Positions 1 through 8,042 are shown, counted from the stretch's first letter. The stretch: 64,000 bases of DNA from Brevinematales bacterium (GCA_020059465.1 JAGVBZ010000001.1:1-64000); one strand, 5' to 3'. Notes: generated by a model from the letters alone, not told the origin. A program made the numbers and translations.

Positions 1-18
1 GGGTCACTGCGTGACAGC

Positions 19-68
19 TAACCCCGATATGAAACTACTATTCTGTATTATGATTTAGCCCGTGTTGA
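19..68. repeat. Dispersed 50-bp repeat, family I copy A
   Basis: A 50-bp stretch begins with TAACCCCGATATGAA and ends with AGCCCGTGTTGA. The same 15-base start and 12-base end occur at 18601-18650 with exactly the same total length, and a diverged relative lies at 54840-54880. This copy sits just beyond the 3' end of the glutathione peroxidase gene. The rest of bases 1-116 shows no gene. What the repeat does is unknown. Confidence 0.6.
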
Positions 69-116
69 TTGTTGTTATCAGTCCGTGCGGCAATTCAGGC
101 CACTCTGCCGTAACGG

Positions 117-614
117 TTATTTCCCCAGCAGTGCAATTATATCCTTTTCTATCGCCGACGGGTCGGTCTTGGGCGAGTATCGTTTGATAAAATTCCCGCC
201 GCGGTCGAACAGGAACTTGGTAAAATTCCATTTGATCGCCTTTGTCCCCATAAATCCCCGCGCGGTAGTGGTAAGCCATTGATATAGCGGATGCGCGCCC
301 TCGCCGTTTACTTCGATCTTGGAGAACATCTGGAATTCCACCCCATACTTTTCTTGAGTGAATCTGAGTATCTCCGCATCGGTACCCGGCTCCTGATGGG
401 CGAACTGGTCGGACGGGAAACCAAGTATCTCGAGGCCGTCGGAACGGTACTTTTTATATAGTTCCTGCAATCCGGCATATTGCGGTGTAAACCCGCAGAG
501 ACTCGCGGTATTGACAATCATCAGCACCTTACCCTTGTACGCAGACAGGTCAACATTTTCACCGGTGATGGTTTTCGCCGAAAAGTCATAGACTTTATTT
601 CTATTTTCGCCCAT
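117..614 (-). CDS. Glutathione peroxidase family thiol peroxidase
   Basis: A 165-residue GPx-fold peroxidase that would reduce hydroperoxides in the cytoplasm; no signal peptide is visible. The peroxidatic residue is Cys40 in NTASLCGFT. The catalytic Gln70 lies in FPSDQF, and Trp129-Asn130 in KWNFTKFL, giving the usual Cys/Gln/Trp/Asn set. The start has a strong AAGGAGG ribosome site five bases upstream. Cys40 is the only cysteine in the protein: the FPCNQF cysteine is Ser, and the thioredoxin-type resolving Cys is absent. It therefore looks like a one-Cys enzyme that must use an external thiol. It is a monocistronic gene. Confidence 0.93.
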   Translation of the reverse strand: MGENRNKVYDFSAKTITGENVDLSAYKGKVLMIVNTASLCGFTPQYAGLQELYKKYRSDGLEILGFPSDQFAHQEPGTDAEILRFTQEKYGVEFQMFSKIEVNGEGAHPLYQWLTTTARGFMGTKAIKWNFTKFLFDRGGNFIKRYSPKTDPSAIEKDIIALLGK

Positions 615-794
615 GGATGCCTCCTTGGTATGGTATATTTCTATTTATATAATAGTATGTTTGGAATGCATCGTCAAATGAAAAAAAATAAATATATTTC
701 ACGTAAATACTTTACAAATTCCATATATTTTATCAAAATACCTTGTTGAAAAAAGTTGTTTTATATGTTATCATATGTAAGAAAAGGGGTTTCC

Positions 795-1217
795 ATGAAG
801 CATTGTCATACAATGATTACGAAAAGACATATAAAAACACAGATTGCTATTTTCGCGTCGGTTGCGTTTTTTATTGTTATATCGCTGATTTGGCTCGATG
901 AAATATTCGACATACCTCATTATCTGTTCGGTGCGGAAAAGACCCCCATCAACTGGATCGAAAGCCTTTTCGAAAGCTCTATGATTATCATACTTTGGAT
1001 CAGCTCAATAGTTTTCATCAATCAGTTCCTGAACCGTATCAAATACCTGGAGGGATTTCTTCCGGTCTGTTCTTTCTGTAAAAAAATCCGGATCGGCGAT
1101 CAATGGGTTCCGATCGAGAAATACATATCTGAGCATTCGGAAACACAGTTTTCTCATAGCTTTTGCCCGGAATGCGCGGAAAAGCATTATAAGGGCTTTT
1201 TCAATCCCGATGACTGA
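795..1217 (+). CDS. Small two-TM membrane protein with C-terminal Cys-rich motif
   Basis: About 140 residues. I chose the ATG at 795 because AAGGGG precedes it at the right distance; the longer frame starts at 756 without a site. Two hydrophobic helices come first (IAIFASVAFFIVISLIW and a segment around MIIILWISSIVFI). They are followed by PVCSFCKKIR, then a WxPIEKYI segment and SHSFCPECAEKHY. This CxxC...CxxC tail is a familiar module at the C-terminus of PAS or receiver proteins in many bacteria, and may bind a metal. Here it stands alone on a membrane anchor without a sensor or kinase domain. The function is unknown; a redox or metal-sensing role is only a guess. Confidence 0.75.
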   Translation: MKHCHTMITKRHIKTQIAIFASVAFFIVISLIWLDEIFDIPHYLFGAEKTPINWIESLFESSMIIILWISSIVFINQFLNRIKYLEGFLPVCSFCKKIRIGDQWVPIEKYISEHSETQFSHSFCPECAEKHYKGFFNPDD

Positions 1218-1229
1218 CCTGTGTGATCA

Positions 1230-1613
1230 TCACTCCGTCAATTCTACCCTGTTCCCGTCCGGGTCGGCGATAACCGCCTCGTAATATCCGTCCCCGGTCA
1301 TCCTCGGCCCGTCCAGCACTTCATATCCCGCATTCCTCAGTTCCTCGGTCTTTCCGTCCACAAGCCATGGTTCCCCCAGCGATAAGGCTATATGCGCATA
1401 CCCCGCATGTAATGCATCCTTTTGTCCGTCCGTCACTCCCGGCTTGGTCATTATTTCCAGACGGGTGTCGCCGTCGAATAGTAAAAAATAGGACTCGAAC
1501 CCTGTTTGGGGATTGATATACTTAGCCGATACCCCCGCGCCGAAGAAACGGATATAAAATCCCTTCATTTTCTCGATATCGGTTGTCCATAACGCTATAT
1601 GATTGATTCGCAT
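1230..1613 (-). CDS. VOC (glyoxalase/bleomycin resistance) family protein
   Basis: A 127-residue single-module vicinal oxygen chelate protein. Pattern: MRINHIALWTTDIEKMKGFY at the start, a YFLLFDGDTRLEIM strand, HIALSLG in the middle and the terminal strand ADPDGNRVEL. The potential metal ligands are His5, Glu (LEIM), His (AHIAL) and the terminal Glu of VELTE. Substrate cannot be deduced; glyoxalase I is possible but unproven. It follows the GNAT gene by three bases, and its GGAG ribosome site lies inside the end of that gene, so the two are likely translationally coupled. Confidence 0.88.
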   Translation of the reverse strand: MRINHIALWTTDIEKMKGFYIRFFGAGVSAKYINPQTGFESYFLLFDGDTRLEIMTKPGVTDGQKDALHAGYAHIALSLGEPWLVDGKTEELRNAGYEVLDGPRMTGDGYYEAVIADPDGNRVELTE

Positions 1614-1616
1614 ATC

Positions 1617-2063
1617 TTAGAACTCCTTTTTTCGCAGGCAGATCATATTTCCCGTTACCCATCCCCCCCGTTTGTAAAACTCCAGCGCGGATAGATTATC
1701 CCGGTCGGCAAGAAGTTGTAAACGTACCGCGCCGTTCGCTTTCCCCCATCCTGCGACCGAGCGAATCAGCTCGCTGCCGATCCCTTTTCCGCGGTACCCC
1801 GCCGTGACAATCAGATCCTCGATCCACAGCGACCATCCACCCTCTACTGTGGAAACGCTCAACTGACCGGAACAAATCCCGATGATACGACCGTTGTCCA
1901 GCGCGGTCATGATAATTCGCCCGTCCGGATTCTCTATCATCATTCTCAACCCCCGCTCGTGATTATCACGGTCGAACCGAAAGTCCTTTTCGATCGAGAA
2001 AAGTTCGCCCAGAAGTTCAACCATTTCGGGAATATCGTGCAATTCCGCTTTCCTGATCATCAT
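1617..2063 (-). CDS. GNAT family N-acetyltransferase
   Basis: A 148-residue acetyl-CoA-dependent transferase. The acetyl-CoA binding motif is GYRGKGIGSELI (RxxGxG type) near residue 95, followed by the ADRDNLSALEFYKRGGW segment typical of motif B. Both ATGs at the start follow AAGGAGA. The acceptor, whether a small molecule or a protein N-terminus, cannot be told from sequence. It is the first gene of a two-gene unit with the VOC protein. Confidence 0.9.
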   Translation of the reverse strand: MMIRKAELHDIPEMVELLGELFSIEKDFRFDRDNHERGLRMMIENPDGRIIMTALDNGRIIGICSGQLSVSTVEGGWSLWIEDLIVTAGYRGKGIGSELIRSVAGWGKANGAVRLQLLADRDNLSALEFYKRGGWVTGNMICLRKKEF

Positions 2064-2219
2064 GAGTCTTTCTCCTTCGCCTTCAGTTTAATCTCTGCAT
2101 ATATTTTTCCGAAAAATATATCTGGGAAATCTATCAAAGATTTTTGCTAATCCATACATTTTATGTTAGCATAAGCCAGTGAAATTTGTAATATTATAAC
2201 ATGATTCCGGAGGAATTAA

Positions 2220-5200
2220 ATGAAAAAATTCAGTGCTCTTGTAGCGTGTACCCTAATATTTGCCGCGGTTAAACCGTTAGCCGCCGTGGATATATGGGAG
2301 GCGCTTACAAATAACGACCTGCCGACAGTCAAAAATTATGTAGAGAAAGTTGGATTCGACATAAAAAAACAACCCGTTCTTGCATACTACTTTGCTAACG
2401 GGAAACAATGGTCTCAGCCCCTTCTCGATTACCTCGTTTTAAATAAAGCCGACATCTACCTGAAGGAAAAAGGCCTGACTGCGATGCATTATATAGCGAT
2501 CAACTGGGATCAGAGCGCGGCAAATTTCCTTCTGTCGCTTGTTCCCAAAGCCTCCGAGCAGAAGAAACTTGTCAACTTTGCGGCGGAAGATAAAACCACT
2601 CCGCTGTATCAGGCGGTCAAGGCAAAAAAGATCGATATGGTACGCTACCTGCTCCAGCTTGGAGCCGCGGCCAATACCCCCGATTCGGCCGGGGTTACTC
2701 CCCTTCATCTCGCCGTACAGAATCAGGATATCCCGATGATCCAACTCCTGATGGGACAGAAGGGAGTGTCCGCCGACGCAAAGATAAAAACTCCAGTGCA
2801 GATGAATCCCTACTATACGGTGACTGTCGATTACAAGGAAGGCGCGTCCAAGCAGAGTAAGGTATATGTATACCGCGGCGATTTCGACCCGTCGAAATAT
2901 CCCGTCGGTACGAAACTGGACGATCTTTCGCTGTTCGGAGATAGTATCCCCGATATCAGCGGAATTGTCATTAAAGAGGTGTCGGTCAATACGCCGCTTT
3001 TAGTCACTCCGCTCGATTTCGCTATCGCCGCCGACGCTAAAGCGGCGGAATCCCTACTCTCGAAGGGCGCGACGCTTAAGAATAAAATTACCGTCAGCAT
3101 GCAGGTGTACTCCAAGGCCGGCGGAAAACCGTCGACAAAGAAACTGTCCCTCAACCCCATCGAGTTCTCTTACCTGCTCTGGAATAACGACAACGATGCA
3201 AAAGACGCTCCCCCCGAGATGGAAGAATGGAAACGGATCAAGATCATCCGTACCCTCCTGAAATATAACCAAATTCAGCCTAAAAATAAGCAGTTGAAGG
3301 TTAAGAATTCCGATTTCGTACTCGAGGACGATGTCAATATACTGATAACAAAGATCAAGTCCGGCGAAAGCGGCGAAGCATACCTCGAGAAAGCCGTCAT
3401 CATGGAAAGCACCAATATCCTTTCATATATCATCGGGCTAGGAATGGTGGACAACCAGAAGGTCGGAGAGATTCTCGCTATGGCGATGGAACGCGACTAC
3501 TATGACGTGTTCACCCTGATCATAGCAACAGGAAATGTGGACGTTAATGTCGAACATAACGGCAAGACCCCGCTCTATTACGCTATCGAGCGCGAGAACC
3601 TCGATATGATAAAGAAACTGGCCGACAGCGGGGCGGATGTCAACGGCGGGTTTACCCTGAACTCGACCGGATACACTCCGCTTATTTTCACGATACAGAA
3701 AGGAAACCTTGAAATCATCAAATACCTGATCGGGAAAGGCGCGGATATGAAGGCGAAGATCAACCTTGCCGGGAGTACCTACGATCCGTTCAGTTTTGCG
3801 ATGGTGATCGGAAATATGAATGTCGTGACCTATCTGCTCGAAAACGGCGGCGACGTCAATGCGAAATTTACTTATCAGGGAGAACCGTTCACCCCGCTCG
3901 GTTATGCGATCGTCAGGGACAATGTCGACATGTTCAATTTATTAATCGATAAAGGCGCGAATCCCTCCTTGAAGTTCGAATCGCAGGGCAAGCCCTATTC
4001 CGCACTCGGGTTCGCAATTATGAAGGATAATATCGAGCTGATGAAAAAACTGACTGCCAAAGGCGCTGACGTAAATATAAAGGCGGTAATGAATCAGAAG
4101 GAAATCACCCCCCTCGGCTATGCGATGGTTAAGGATAATATCGACCTGATGAAATCCCTTCTCGACAATAAAGCGGACCTGAACAGCAGATTCAAGATCG
4201 GCGAGATGGAATACACTCCGCTCGCCTATGCGATGGAAAAGGGTAAAACAGACATGATCGCGCTGTTGATATCTAAGGGCGCGTCGGGAGATACCAAGTT
4301 CCAATTCGGCGGAAAGGAGTACACCCCTCTGGGATACGCTATCGAGAAGGGCGATAAGAATATGCTCGGGATACTCATCGACCAGGGCGCGGACATTAAT
4401 GCGATGTTCAAGATCGGCGATAAGGAATACACCCCGATAGGGTACGCGCTCGATAAAGGCAATTCCGCGTTATTGGACGCGCTGATCGAGAAAAAAGTCA
4501 ACCTGAGCGCGAAGTTTAAATTCGGGAACAACGAGTATACTCCCCTCGGTTTCGCTATCGAGAGGGGGAATATCGAAATAGTCAATCTTCTGCTTTCGAA
4601 GGGCGCGAGTATCAACGGCGTGTTCCTGATCGGCGACCGCGAATATACCCCCGTGAGCTATGCGATCGACAAGGGCAATTCTGCGCTCCTGAACCTTCTG
4701 CTCTCGAAAGACGCCGATCTAAGCGTGAAATTTCAAAACAACAATGTCGACTATAACGCATTGGGTTTGGTGCTTGAAAAAGGCAACACCGCATTGCTGA
4801 AGACGCTGATCCAGAACGGCGCAAATATCAACGATAAATCGATGGGCGATAAGACCCCTCTGGGTTATGCTATTGAAAAGAAAAATCCCGACCTGATGAA
4901 GACGCTTGTCGAAAGCGGAGCGGATGTCAATAAGGAATGCTATTGGAAGCATACCCCGCTCACGTTCGCTATAGTCAACGAAAGCGTCACAATGACCGAC
5001 TTCCTGATATCGAAGGGCGCGAATGTCAATCAGGTCGCAAAAAGCGGATGCACCCCGCTCGGTTATGCCGTCGAAAAAGGCAACAGCGATATCGTCGACC
5101 TGCTCCTGAAGAACAATGTCGATGTGAACGGGAAATTCGAGATCACCGGGAAAACGTTTACCCCGCTCCAGCGCGCGACCATGTACAAGGACGATAAGAC

Positions 5201-5258
5201 AAAAAGCTCGATCTATCTCTCGATCATCGATAAGCTGAAAAAGGCGGGAGCGAAGTAA
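2220..5258 (+). CDS. Giant secreted ankyrin-repeat protein
   Basis: 1012 residues with a Sec signal peptide (MKKFSALVACTLIFAAVKPLAA), so exported, probably to the periplasm. Canonical ankyrin repeats occur near residues 120-180. A poorly repetitive stretch follows to about 410, and repeats resume to the end. From about residue 484 to 843 there are ten consecutive units of exactly 36 residues, each with YTPLGYAIEKGN...LL..GADIN plus a beta-hairpin extension such as KFKIGDKE. This is three residues longer than the normal 33. The last units return to 33. Ankyrin stacks bind proteins; the partner is unknown. GGAGGAATTAA precedes the ATG. A second, smaller secreted ankyrin protein lies at 42899-43912. 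Confidence 0.92.
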   Translation: MKKFSALVACTLIFAAVKPLAAVDIWEALTNNDLPTVKNYVEKVGFDIKKQPVLAYYFANGKQWSQPLLDYLVLNKADIYLKEKGLTAMHYIAINWDQSAANFLLSLVPKASEQKKLVNFAAEDKTTPLYQAVKAKKIDMVRYLLQLGAAANTPDSAGVTPLHLAVQNQDIPMIQLLMGQKGVSADAKIKTPVQMNPYYTVTVDYKEGASKQSKVYVYRGDFDPSKYPVGTKLDDLSLFGDSIPDISGIVIKEVSVNTPLLVTPLDFAIAADAKAAESLLSKGATLKNKITVSMQVYSKAGGKPSTKKLSLNPIEFSYLLWNNDNDAKDAPPEMEEWKRIKIIRTLLKYNQIQPKNKQLKVKNSDFVLEDDVNILITKIKSGESGEAYLEKAVIMESTNILSYIIGLGMVDNQKVGEILAMAMERDYYDVFTLIIATGNVDVNVEHNGKTPLYYAIERENLDMIKKLADSGADVNGGFTLNSTGYTPLIFTIQKGNLEIIKYLIGKGADMKAKINLAGSTYDPFSFAMVIGNMNVVTYLLENGGDVNAKFTYQGEPFTPLGYAIVRDNVDMFNLLIDKGANPSLKFESQGKPYSALGFAIMKDNIELMKKLTAKGADVNIKAVMNQKEITPLGYAMVKDNIDLMKSLLDNKADLNSRFKIGEMEYTPLAYAMEKGKTDMIALLISKGASGDTKFQFGGKEYTPLGYAIEKGDKNMLGILIDQGADINAMFKIGDKEYTPIGYALDKGNSALLDALIEKKVNLSAKFKFGNNEYTPLGFAIERGNIEIVNLLLSKGASINGVFLIGDREYTPVSYAIDKGNSALLNLLLSKDADLSVKFQNNNVDYNALGLVLEKGNTALLKTLIQNGANINDKSMGDKTPLGYAIEKKNPDLMKTLVESGADVNKECYWKHTPLTFAIVNESVTMTDFLISKGANVNQVAKSGCTPLGYAVEKGNSDIVDLLLKNNVDVNGKFEITGKTFTPLQRATMYKDDKTKSSIYLSIIDKLKKAGAK

Positions 5259-5337
5259 CGTTTCGGCATGCTTCGAACGGCTCACCATAACCGTTTGTTG
5301 ATAACCTATCAGTAAAAATACGGCCTTCCGGGATGGG

Positions 5338-5451
5338 TTGATGACAAAGTGTTACTGTCGCCGGGGGACGCATCGCGGCAAAGCAGTCTGCTTTATGCAT
5401 GGATAGTATTGAAACAGATTGCTTCGTCCAATGCCTCGAACGACAATCATT
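5338..5451. repeat. Dispersed palindromic element, family II, degenerate copy
   Basis: Within the 319-base gap before rpiB. TTGATGACAAA...ACTGTC and then AAGCAGTCTG...CAGATTGCTTCG and GCCTCGAACGACA follow the same order as the better preserved element at 26011-26120. The two inner arms, AAGCAGTCTG and CAGATTGCTT, can pair. Nothing else recognisable lies in 5259-5577 apart from the rpiB leader. Confidence 0.55.
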
Positions 5452-5577
5452 TTTATCAACCAGTCCGTGAGGGCGGCCTTTTTATCACTCTGATAAACGG
5501 AATTAGTGTGCGCAGCACCTTGCCAAAACCGCCCTAAAATGTTATATTATTGAACTAAAAATATTAAGGAATGATAA

Positions 5578-6045
5578 ATGAAGGTCGCTCTCGCTTCCGA
5601 CCACGCCGCGTTCGAGATGAAGGAACAGGTCAAGTTATACCTGATGGAACACGGTCATACGGTCGAGGATTTCGGCACATACACCCCCGACAGTATGGAC
5701 TATCCCGATACCATCGCACCCGCCGCGCGCGCTGTGGCTGACGGGGAGTGCGAACGCGGGGTTGTCATGTGCGGCTCCGGCATCGGCGCGTCGATTGTCG
5801 CAAATAAAATCCCCGGGATTCGAGCCGCACTCGTGCTTGACGAGTATTCGGCAGAGTTTTCCCGCAGGCATAACGACGCCAACATCATCGTGCTCGCGGG
5901 ACGCAGGCGTACTATCGATGAAATGAAATCTTATCTCGATCTATGGTTTTCCACCGATTACGAAGGCGGACGTCACGATAAACGGATCGAGAAGATCGCG
6001 CGGATCGAAGCGGAGAAACCGTCTCCCGGCAGGGGAAACGAATGA
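5578..6045 (+). CDS. rpiB: Ribose-5-phosphate isomerase B
   Basis: 155 residues, the usual RpiB length. It interconverts ribose 5-phosphate and ribulose 5-phosphate in the non-oxidative pentose phosphate pathway, in the cytoplasm. Family marks: LASDHAAFEMKEQ at the N-terminus (Asp and His of the active site), the catalytic Cys in MCGSGIGASI, and RRHNDANIIVLAGR for phosphate binding. The stop codon overlaps the aroE start (ATGA), so the two form an operon. Allose-6-phosphate isomerases share the fold, but the aroE context favours the housekeeping enzyme. Confidence 0.93.
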   Translation: MKVALASDHAAFEMKEQVKLYLMEHGHTVEDFGTYTPDSMDYPDTIAPAARAVADGECERGVVMCGSGIGASIVANKIPGIRAALVLDEYSAEFSRRHNDANIIVLAGRRRTIDEMKSYLDLWFSTDYEGGRHDKRIEKIARIEAEKPSPGRGNE

Positions 6046-6905
6046 TCGATGCGCTGACATATACCTACTGCATCATCGGGAAACCGGTGCGCCACTCGTT
6101 CTCGCCCATCATGCAGAACCGCGCGTTTGAGGAAGCCGGATTGAACTCGGTGTACACTGCTTTCGAGGTTACCGACCTTGAAGGGGCTGTCAACGGTATC
6201 CGCGCGCTGAATATCCGCGGCGCGAGCGTAACCATCCCTTACAAGATCGATGTGATGCAGTACCTTGACGAGATCGAGGATATCGCGGCGATGATCGGCT
6301 CGGTGAATACCGTAATGAACCATGACGGACGGCTCTCCGGGACGAATACCGACGCGTTCGGTTTCTACCGCGCGCTGACGGAAGCGACGGAGATTACGGG
6401 GAAGAATATCACCCTTCTCGGATCGGGAGGCGCCGCGCGCGCGATTGCGTTCGCACTCTTCTATTTCGATAAACCCGCGAAATTAAAAATCGCCGTCCGG
6501 GACGACGATATCGAGGCGGCCCATCTCCTGCGGAAATCGCTGACCGCTCATCTGGGAATTTCTGAGAATATCATCGAGGCAGCCCGCTTGGCGATATGGG
6601 ACGAGACCGCCGATTCGCCCGATATTATCATTAATTCCACCCCTCTCGGAATGCATCCGAATACGGAGGTTTCCCCGCTCGTTAAGGAACAGATCCCCAG
6701 CGGAATTACCGTCATGGATATCGTGTACCATCCGCATGAAACCTTATTGCTGAGGTACGCGGCGGAAAAGGGATGCCGGACAGTGTACGGTATAGACATG
6801 CTGTTATACCAGGGAGTCAAACAATTCGAGCTATGGACCGGGGTAAAGGCTCCGGAGAACGTGATGCGGGATTCGTTGGTACGGCATCTGGAAAAAAGAC
6901 GTTAA
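6042..6905 (+). CDS. aroE: Shikimate dehydrogenase
   Basis: 287 residues. NADP-dependent reduction of 3-dehydroshikimate to shikimate in aromatic amino acid synthesis. Visible marks: KPVRHSFSPIMQNRAF (shikimate-binding Ser pair), GASVTIPYK with the catalytic Lys, NTDAFGFYRAL, the Rossmann motif LLGSGGAARA, INSTPLGM, and the C-terminal DMLLYQGVKQFELWTG. It overlaps rpiB by four bases. It is the last protein gene before a separately promoted tRNA-Glu. Confidence 0.95.
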   Translation: MIDALTYTYCIIGKPVRHSFSPIMQNRAFEEAGLNSVYTAFEVTDLEGAVNGIRALNIRGASVTIPYKIDVMQYLDEIEDIAAMIGSVNTVMNHDGRLSGTNTDAFGFYRALTEATEITGKNITLLGSGGAARAIAFALFYFDKPAKLKIAVRDDDIEAAHLLRKSLTAHLGISENIIEAARLAIWDETADSPDIIINSTPLGMHPNTEVSPLVKEQIPSGITVMDIVYHPHETLLLRYAAEKGCRTVYGIDMLLYQGVKQFELWTGVKAPENVMRDSLVRHLEKRR

Positions 6906-6914
6906 TGAAATATT

Positions 6915-6943
6915 TTGACTTTTTCGGGAAATTCTGATATAAT
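6915..6943 (+). promoter_or_regulatory. Sigma-70 promoter of tRNA-Glu
   Basis: TTGACT at 6915-6920 and TATAAT at 6938-6943 with a 17-base spacer, 29 bases ahead of the mature tRNA. It starts only ten bases beyond the aroE stop codon, so the tRNA has its own promoter. Confidence 0.8.
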
Positions 6944-6972
6944 AATTGCTCGAAAATGATTGAGACGTAAAT

Positions 6973-7044
6973 GCCCCTTTCGTCTAGTGGTTAGGACACA
7001 GGGTTTTCATCCCTGCAGCAGGGGTTCGATTCCCCTAAGGGGTA
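6973..7044 (+). tRNA. tRNA-Glu (anticodon TTC)
   Basis: A 72-base cloverleaf. Acceptor GCCCCTT pairs with AAGGGGT (first pair G-U). The D arm contains TAGTGGTTAGGACA. The anticodon stem CAGGG/CCCTG encloses TTTTCAT with anticodon TTC. The T arm is GGGGTTCGATTCCCC. The discriminator base is A and no CCA is encoded. A terminator hairpin follows eight bases later. Confidence 0.97.
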
Positions 7045-7052
7045 CATCCGAT

Positions 7053-7085
7053 GCCGTGAATACGAAAGTATTCGCGGCTTTTTTT
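7053..7085 (+). terminator. Intrinsic terminator of tRNA-Glu
   Basis: GCCGTGAATAC, a GAAA-type loop, then GTATTCGCGGC followed by seven T residues. A clear rho-independent terminator immediately after the tRNA. Confidence 0.88.
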
Positions 7086-7092
7086 ATGTCTA

Positions 7093-7234
7093 TTACGGAT
7101 AAAGCCACAGGCGGCTTTTTTTATATCTTTTATGGATAAAGCCACAGGCGGCTTTTTTTTATATCTTTTATGGATAAAGCCACAAGCGGCTTTTTTTTAT
7201 ATCTTTTATGGATATAGCCACGAGCGGCTTTTAT
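7093..7234 (+). repeat. Four tandem 37-38 bp terminator-like repeats
   Basis: Units start at 7101, 7138, 7176 and 7214. Each has AAAGCC, a six-base loop (ACAGGC, ACAGGC, ACAAGC, ACGAGC), GGCTTT and a T run, and the units are linked by TATATCTTTTATGGAT. Each unit alone resembles a weak intrinsic terminator on the + strand. The last unit has ATAGCC and a shorter T run. The 347-base gap 7045-7391 holds this array, the tRNA terminator and further hairpins, but no gene. Confidence 0.85.
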
Positions 7235-7250
7235 TCGAAAAAAAAATTAA

Positions 7251-7292
7251 CCGGCAGTCGCGGATTTCTCCTTGCACTGCCGGTTTCTATAG
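7251..7292. other. Long hairpin CCGGCAGT/ACTGCCGG
   Basis: An exact eight-base inverted repeat with a loop of about 25 bases lies between the tandem array and the 3' end of the response regulator. A T run is weak on either side. It may be a transcript-end structure for one strand; role uncertain. Confidence 0.4.
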
Positions 7293-7364
7293 AAGAAAGG
7301 GGGGATTTCAATTTACAACTTATATAATATAATGCATTTTTGTCTATCAATCAATCAGGGAATC

Positions 7365-7395
7365 CCTGATTTTTTATTTCGAAAAACCTGATTAA
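7365..7395. repeat. 31-bp repeat after response regulator 1
   Basis: CCTGATTTTT, four variable bases, TCGAAA, then ACCTGATT. The two CCTGAT cores are 22 bases apart. The same arrangement with identical spacing lies at 8107-8137, after the second regulator gene. This copy overlaps the stop codon of the upstream-strand gene and the perfect palindrome TCAGGGAATCCCTGA. Confidence 0.65.
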
Positions 7396-8042
7396 ACTGT
7401 GATTCTTTCCCACATCGCATATTCTATTAATTCACTCAGGCTTTTAATCTCGAACCTTTTCATTATCTGCACAAGCTGTTTCCGCAGATCGTCGACCGGT
7501 ATGTTAAGTTTCTCAGAAATACTGTCAACCGTACACTTATCCGCCAGCATCCGGAGAACAGTCCTCTCCATATCGGAGATCGACTCGGTTTCATGTATGG
7601 AAACAATTCTGTCATTGTCAATCACTTCGTCTTCCATCATTTTTGATATTTCCCCGCCGAGATAAATCCTGCCTTCCTTCGCGCTGTGAATTGCCTCGAT
7701 GAGACAATCGATGGAAGAATCCTTCGGGACAAATCCCGAGGCGCCGGCCGCCAAAGCCTTCTTAATAATCTGCTTGTCGGCATACATGGAAAACGCGACA
7801 ATGTGTATCTGCGGAAAATCCTTCGTGATTTCTCTTGACGCTTCGATACCGTTCATCTTCGGCATCGAAATATCCATCACTATGACATCGGGATTGAGCA
7901 CACCGGCTTCCTGATAGGTTTCCTTTCCATCCGCCGCTTCGCCGACTATTTCAATATCGCTCTCGTTTTTCAGGAATTCGATAATGGATTTTCGCACCAT
8001 TCTATGGTCGTCGGCAATGATTACCCGGATTTTTTCTGCCAT
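7392..8042 (-). CDS. NarL-type response regulator with degenerate DNA-binding helix
   Basis: 216 residues from the ATG at 8042, which follows GAGGA; the longer frame to 8084 lacks a site. The receiver domain (residues 1-125) has the acidic pair in IIADDH, phosphoacceptor Asp57 in VIVMDISMP, and the conserved Lys in FVPKD. The C-terminal region aligns with the LuxR-type helix-turn-helix of the neighbouring regulator. However, the recognition helix reads VDDLRKQLVQIMKRF instead of VKTVETHRQQIMTKL, so normal DNA binding is doubtful. It is the same length as its neighbour and is clearly paralogous. It lies third in the kinase gene cluster, 95 bases after the other regulator. Confidence 0.88.
   Translation of the reverse strand: MAEKIRVIIADDHRMVRKSIIEFLKNESDIEIVGEAADGKETYQEAGVLNPDVIVMDISMPKMNGIEASREITKDFPQIHIVAFSMYADKQIIKKALAAGASGFVPKDSSIDCLIEAIHSAKEGRIYLGGEISKMMEDEVIDNDRIVSIHETESISDMERTVLRMLADKCTVDSISEKLNIPVDDLRKQLVQIMKRFEIKSLSELIEYAMWERITV

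Noticed and set aside
2439-2744. Minus-strand frames inside the ankyrin gene (also 3054-3272, 3942-4304, 4226-4615, 4719-5288)
   Set aside because: They mirror the repetitive coding strand, have no ribosome site, and the + frame shows clear family motifs.
7093-7234. CRISPR array
   Set aside because: Repeats are contiguous with no unique spacers and end in T runs.
7132-7332. 66-residue frame across the terminator array
   Set aside because: It is produced by the 37-38 bp repeats, not a gene.
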